The notes below the pieces were generated by a model. That model was not told the DNA's origin. It saw only the letters and a list, made by a program, of their open reading frames with translations, and made no database searches. From Candidatus Dojkabacteria bacterium UBA2177 (GTDB lineage Bacteria; Patescibacteriota; Dojkabacteria; SC72), in the NCBI GenBank assembly GCA_002328805.1, contig DCVX01000008.1, positions 1-26,671 on the forward strand: a stretch of DNA of 26,671 nucleotides, written 5' to 3'. The translations under genes and the position numbers were made by a program. Shown here one piece after another: positions 23,449-26,671 of this stretch (positions are counted from its first letter, which is position 1; every line of letters begins with the position of its first letter).

Positions 23449-24681
23449 TTAATATCTTCCAACAGAAACAAAGGTTATAAATTCAGAGTAATCTGTAGCA
23501 GAGCTACGACCTTCTCCTGCTCTTGCTTTTAGATACAGTCCCATTCTCCCAGAATTAATAGGCCCATTTGCATCATAAATTTTTCTGGCATCTGTTAGAA
23601 CCTCCCCGACGACATTACCAGACCCGGAGTAGTTAGTAGTTGCTGTTATAGTTCCCAGATAGGTGGAAGAATCATAACCAATATAGTAATTTTGAAGTCC
23701 AAAACCTTCTGCAAGGTCTCCGTCCAGATCTAGGTTGCTAGATGTTATAGTTTCTGTTGTAGTGGAACTATATAGACCACCATTTTCACCCTCATTTATA
23801 ATCGCAACTCCACCTTCTGCATTGGTTAATAAATCAAACCAAACTAAATTAGGTGCTGTTACTGCTCCTGCTCCTGGAATTAACCTGTCGTCTCCACTAA
23901 ATGATACTGAATAAGGAGGGGAGCTTTCTACTGTGTAACCAGAGCTGGTAGCTATATCTATGTCAAATTCTACAAAACCCATACTTGTAGTTGCAGAAGA
24001 TATTGCACTGTAGTCGGATTGTGTAAAGTCCCCATGCAAGGCAGATATTCTAATGTAGTACTGAGTATTAGCATCTAACCCTTTTATGTTAAAGACTTCA
24101 GTTTCCCAATATTCTTTTGTTCTAAAATCATTAATATCACAATTAGATAGGGAAGTGGGCATAAAAGTTGAACCGCTGATACATCTTACATCCGAAACAA
24201 AATTGTCTTCAGAAATTTGAATAGTATAAAGTGTGTCACTTGGGTTAGTGTATTCTTCTATTTCAAATCTTGCCTTGTTGTAACAACCAGTAGAACCACA
24301 TAGGGCGACCATTCCTCCACTAAGGAGTTCTGTGGGACCAGAAGTACAGTTTGTAGTTCCATTAGTTGTAGTTTCAAAGCATTTTACAGTTGGTTGTGCT
24401 GCAATAAATGCTTCTGAAGGTCCTTGGTTTATTCGGTAACTAGTAGAATAATTCCTCGGATCCGCAGATATCTGTCCTGTGTTTGAAATAAGGCTGTAAT
24501 TTGTAGATTCAAAGATTCCTCCAAGTCCAGAGGTGGTAACTCCAGTTAATTTGTAATTTGTGGAATTAGCTTCGTAGCCTAAGGTTATTGTGGGGGAGAA
24601 CGGTATGAACAAGTACAATGAGATGAATAAACATAACAAGAGAGAGAAAGGATAGGATATTTTTCTAATAGCAGATTTCAT
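23449..24681 (-). CDS. secreted surface protein with fibronectin-III-like domain and C-terminal module A
   Basis: The family is unrecognised. The 410-residue protein begins with a basic, hydrophobic signal segment (about 1-35). The segment after it includes repeated STNYKLTGV and STNYSLIS phrases. A fibronectin type III-like domain (about 135-232) contains LYTIQISEDNFV and GLDANTQYYIRISAL. The last 175 residues form the beta-rich module shared with the 369-residue neighbour (AEGFGLQNYYIG and the final ARAGEGRSSATDYSEFITFV). There is no C-terminal anchor. The start is ATG 24681, which coincides with the expected transcription start of its promoter. It is the first of four minus-strand surface genes, separated from the next by a 118-base gap with its own promoter. 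Confidence 0.78.
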   Translation of the reverse strand: MKSAIRKISYPFSLLLCLFISLYLFIPFSPTITLGYEANSTNYKLTGVTTSGLGGIFESTNYSLISNTGQISADPRNYSTSYRINQGPSEAFIAAQPTVKCFETTTNGTTNCTSGPTELLSGGMVALCGSTGCYNKARFEIEEYTNPSDTLYTIQISEDNFVSDVRCISGSTFMPTSLSNCDINDFRTKEYWETEVFNIKGLDANTQYYIRISALHGDFTQSDYSAISSATTSMGFVEFDIDIATSSGYTVESSPPYSVSFSGDDRLIPGAGAVTAPNLVWFDLLTNAEGGVAIINEGENGGLYSSTTTETITSSNLDLDGDLAEGFGLQNYYIGYDSSTYLGTITATTNYSGSGNVVGEVLTDARKIYDANGPINSGRMGLYLKARAGEGRSSATDYSEFITFVSVGRY

Positions 24682-24687
24682 AGGTAA

Positions 24688-24717
24688 ATCATATTGTAAA
24701 ATACCTTAGTTAGTCAA
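24688..24717 (-). promoter_or_regulatory. promoter of the first surface gene, apparently leaderless
   Basis: On the minus strand, TTGACT (24717-24712), an 18-base spacer and TATGAT (24693-24688). Six bases separate the -10 from the ATG at 24681, so the start codon would be the first transcribed codon. It overlaps the divergent tRNA-Ser promoter region. Confidence 0.6.
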
Positions 24718-24721
24718 ATTT

Positions 24722-24730
24722 TGATATAAT
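24722..24730 (+). promoter_or_regulatory. extended -10 promoter of tRNA-Ser
   Basis: TGATATAAT is a perfect extended -10; the -35 is poor. Transcription is expected near 24737, a few bases before the mature tRNA start. Confidence 0.6.
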
Positions 24731-24742
24731 CCTAAAGTCTTT

Positions 24743-24831
24743 GGAGAGGTGCCAGAGTGGTCGAATGGGACGGTCTTGAAAACCGTTGTACGGGTCAAAC
24801 TGTACCGTGGGTTCGAATCCCACCCTCTCCG
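24743..24831 (+). tRNA. tRNA-Ser (anticodon UGA)
   Basis: The 89-base gene folds as a class II tRNA. The acceptor GGAGAGG (24743-24749) pairs with CCTCTCC (24824-24830), with discriminator G24831. The anticodon stem ACGGT/ACCGT (24770-24774 with 24782-24786) encloses loop CTTGAAA with anticodon TGA (24777-24779). A long variable arm follows (GTAC...GTAC) and the T arm is GTGGG-TTCGAAT-CCCAC (24807-24823). The long variable arm and the discriminator G fit serine. The 3' CCA is not encoded. It reads UCN codons, chiefly UCA. Confidence 0.97.
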
Positions 24832-24887
24832 TCCCGCTAACCTATAACAAAAAAACGTTGAGTGTGGGATAGGTATTAAATTGTTAA

Positions 24888-25151
24888 TTGATAAGTACTG
24901 TGGGATACTCAAAAGGTTGGAAAGAGCAAGGAGGTTATCTGGTAAAAGTGTTTGAATTTGATAATTTTATAGAGGCTGTGGATTTTGTAAACAAGATTGT
25001 ACCCATTGCTGAAGATATGAGACATCATCCAGATTTAGAAATATTTTCTTACAAAAAAGTCAGAGTTAAGCTAACAACCCATGATGAAGGAAACAAAATA
25101 ACAGATAAAGATATAAATTTAGCAAAGAAGATAGAGAAGATAAGTCTCTAG
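24888..25151 (+). CDS. 4a-hydroxytetrahydrobiopterin dehydratase (PCD/DCoH) family protein
   Basis: The protein is 87 residues if started at TTG 24888, the first codon after an in-frame stop; GTG 24900 is the alternative, and no ATG precedes the conserved region. It matches the PCD family: W11, the block VFEFDNFIEAVDFVNKIV, then the pterin-site motif AEDMRHHPD (H46, H47), YKKVRV, and TTHDEG (H65) with ITDKDINLAKKI. The family dehydrates 4a-hydroxy-pterins; related proteins have other roles (transcription coactivation, and proposed folate or molybdopterin-linked functions). A phenylalanine hydroxylase is not encoded nearby, so the role here is open. It is slightly shorter than usual (about 95-110) at the N terminus. 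Confidence 0.88.
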   Translation: MISTVGYSKGWKEQGGYLVKVFEFDNFIEAVDFVNKIVPIAEDMRHHPDLEIFSYKKVRVKLTTHDEGNKITDKDINLAKKIEKISL

Positions 25152-25193
25152 ATAGATTTTTTCTCCCATTTGGAATAAAATACTCATAGAATA

Positions 25194-26671
25194 ATGACTA
25201 AAGAAGAAAAGAAGAATATCGAGAATAAATATAAACCACAAGATAGAGATGGGGGATTTCCTGCAGATATGCCTTATTGGAAAAGAAGATTCTTTGAAAT
25301 TCTCCCAGGGTTATTTGTATGGCTACTATTATTACTTCCAGTAATATTTGCTCTCTTGAGATGGAATGTAGCTATGGTTGTTTATATGTCATTTTTAGTT
25401 ACATACTGGCTCTTTAGAACTGTAAAGTTCATTTTGGGCTTATATATTGGAGTCAAAAGAATGGAAGAGGAGAAAGCAACAGATTGGGTTGGGAAGATAA
25501 AGGAATTGGACTCTCCCGAGTTTAAAGATCTAAGGTATATTTATCTCTGTCCTGTATATGCCGAGACATTAGACATTTTAGAACCATCTTTCGAAGCATG
25601 GGCAGATAGTGATATCGGTGCAGAAAGAATAGATGTAGTTATGGCGATAGAGGAGAAAAAAAAGAAGCTTCAAATTGAAAACTTTAAGAAACTTAAGGAG
25701 AAATATGGAGATAGATTTGGCAGTATGAGATATTACATTCATCCTGCAGGGATTCCAGGGGAAGTAGCGGGGGTAAAGGGTGCTAATATTAACTGGGCTG
25801 CAAGGCATCTGATAGAAGACCTAAGGAAGGAAGGAAAGGATCCTTCTAATTATTTGTTAATAACATGTGACTCTGATCTTAGACCTCATCCTAAGTATCT
25901 CTCTGCTGTTACTTATAAATACCTTACGGTAGAGGATCCTAAGCATACTTTCTTCGCTTCTGCAGTTCACTCGTTCAACAATAATATTTGGGATGTTCCT
26001 CCTATGATTAGGACCCAATCTAACATGTTGACCACAGTTGTTTTGCATCTGTGGGTCTTTGATAAATCCATGAAGATTCCTTTCTCCAATGATAGGGTGT
26101 ATACAAAAGATACATTCTCCTCTTACATAGTTAACTTTGCAACTCTAGAGGAAATAGAGTTTTGGGATCCAGAGATTCCTAATGATGATACTGCCTTTTA
26201 CTGGAATTCTATTCTCAGGAGTAAAGGTGAATTCAAAAGCCAAGAGGTATATGTGCCAACATATAATGATGCCGTAGAGAATGAGACCTTTATTAAATCC
26301 CATGTTTCCTTCTACAAACAGCAATATAGATGGGGGTGGGGGATTATTACTTTCCCAATATCTCTTGCTGTAATGTCAACAGACAGAAAGAATTTTCCCG
26401 TTCCCAAGAAGCTAGTTATGATGAAAATGATGTTTGACTACCTATGGGTATTAACAATTGTCTTTGTTCTTACCTTTGGACTAAACATTACTGGTTGGCT
26501 AGATCCTACCTACCAATATAGTGTTTTTGCTTTTAATCTCCCTAGGATTCTAAGTTATGTGTTTACTCTTGTAGTCTTGTCTAATATACCCCTTGTCTTA
26601 TTGAGAAGAAAGATTACACCAGTTCCTAAAGATTGGAAGTGGTGGAGACACATATTAGATTTTCTAGAAAC
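25194..26671 (+). CDS. membrane glycosyltransferase, GT2-like (3' end beyond window)
   Basis: The frame is open from ATG 25194 to the end of the window, giving at least 492 residues. The N terminus is cytoplasmic, then two close hydrophobic segments (about 38-56 and 58-80). The GT-A-type catalytic region starts at about residue 113 (DLRYIYLCPVYAE). It carries NINWAARHLI (about 200-209), the DxD-like DSD at 226-228 and a later acidic NDDTAFYWN block. QQYRWGWG at 376-383 corresponds to the (Q/R)xxRW motif of processive GT2 enzymes. At least two more membrane helices follow (about 410-430 and 447-470). The arrangement resembles cellulose/hyaluronan-synthase-like GT2 enzymes; the sugar and product are unknown. 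A link with the surface proteins nearby is only positional. Confidence 0.85.
   Translation, partial: MTKEEKKNIENKYKPQDRDGGFPADMPYWKRRFFEILPGLFVWLLLLLPVIFALLRWNVAMVVYMSFLVTYWLFRTVKFILGLYIGVKRMEEEKATDWVGKIKELDSPEFKDLRYIYLCPVYAETLDILEPSFEAWADSDIGAERIDVVMAIEEKKKKLQIENFKKLKEKYGDRFGSMRYYIHPAGIPGEVAGVKGANINWAARHLIEDLRKEGKDPSNYLLITCDSDLRPHPKYLSAVTYKYLTVEDPKHTFFASAVHSFNNNIWDVPPMIRTQSNMLTTVVLHLWVFDKSMKIPFSNDRVYTKDTFSSYIVNFATLEEIEFWDPEIPNDDTAFYWNSILRSKGEFKSQEVYVPTYNDAVENETFIKSHVSFYKQQYRWGWGIITFPISLAVMSTDRKNFPVPKKLVMMKMMFDYLWVLTIVFVLTFGLNITGWLDPTYQYSVFAFNLPRILSYVFTLVVLSNIPLVLLRRKITPVPKDWKWWRHILDFLE

Noticed and set aside
24831..24887. Terminator after tRNA-Ser
   Set aside because: Only a 6-bp ACCTAT/ATAGGT pairing without a T-run is visible; too weak to call.
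25578..25808. Minus-strand reading frame inside the glycosyltransferase
   Set aside because: The plus-strand frame is continuous from 25194 to the window end with clear GT2 motifs; the antisense frame is a shadow.
1..26671. CRISPR array, integrase, transposase or rRNA
   Set aside because: No regularly spaced direct repeats, no recombinase or transposase coding sequence and no rRNA sequence were seen.

Overview
The window is a gene-dense, AT-rich stretch of a bacterial chromosome. It most likely comes from a member of the Candidate Phyla Radiation (Patescibacteria), perhaps a Dojkabacteria/WS6- or Microgenomates-like lineage. That placement is an inference from reduced or unusual housekeeping proteins (a short Mfd, a cysteinyl-tRNA synthetase with the TDVGHMTSDDDFG insertion, an S2 with a fused tail), abundant secreted proteins with an LPXTG or transmembrane-plus-lysine tail, and tight gene packing. 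UGA appears to be an ordinary stop, because recR ends in TGA; this argues against the UGA-glycine lineages.

Layout: 1-1260 is the 3' part of topA, followed by radC. A strong promoter and a structured leader then drive rpsB-tsf (2052-3934). A second promoter precedes frr-rseP and a large cysteine-rich LPXTG surface protein (4035-7361). Next come rpsU, a YqeY-family gene, ybeY and pth (7409-9094). A convergent membrane hydrolase-like gene (9125-10411, minus) diverges from mfd. Mfd is followed by dnaX, ybaB/ebfC and recR (10479-15528).

An accessory-looking insert lies between recR and cysS (about 15529-17880). It holds a 17-bp inverted repeat, an AbiEi/AbiEii type IV toxin-antitoxin pair, and a four-helix membrane protein gene of visibly different base composition, flanked by an 18-nt inverted repeat and further hairpins. 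Housekeeping resumes with cysS and rnhC (17890-20257). A minus-strand cluster of four secreted or anchored surface proteins follows (20238-24681), then tRNA-Ser(UGA), a small pterin-dehydratase-family protein and the 5' part of a membrane glycosyltransferase that runs off the window.

The core genes serve translation (S2, EF-Ts, RRF, S21, Pth, YbeY, CysRS, tRNA-Ser) and DNA maintenance (TopA, RadC, Mfd, DnaX, EbfC, RecR, RNase HIII). The surface genes form one or two operons.

The observations I rate highest are: an S2 fused to an RNA-polymerase alpha-CTD-like domain that keeps the alpha-CTD DNA-contact residues; an EF-Ts with two tandem UBA domains encoded directly downstream; a compound hairpin in the rpsB leader; the inverted-repeat-flanked membrane protein gene at 17239-17779; and promoters placed so that several genes (dnaX, mfd, the first surface gene, probably abiEi) would be transcribed as leaderless mRNAs. 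All motif and position calls were made by eye; no database search or folding program was used.
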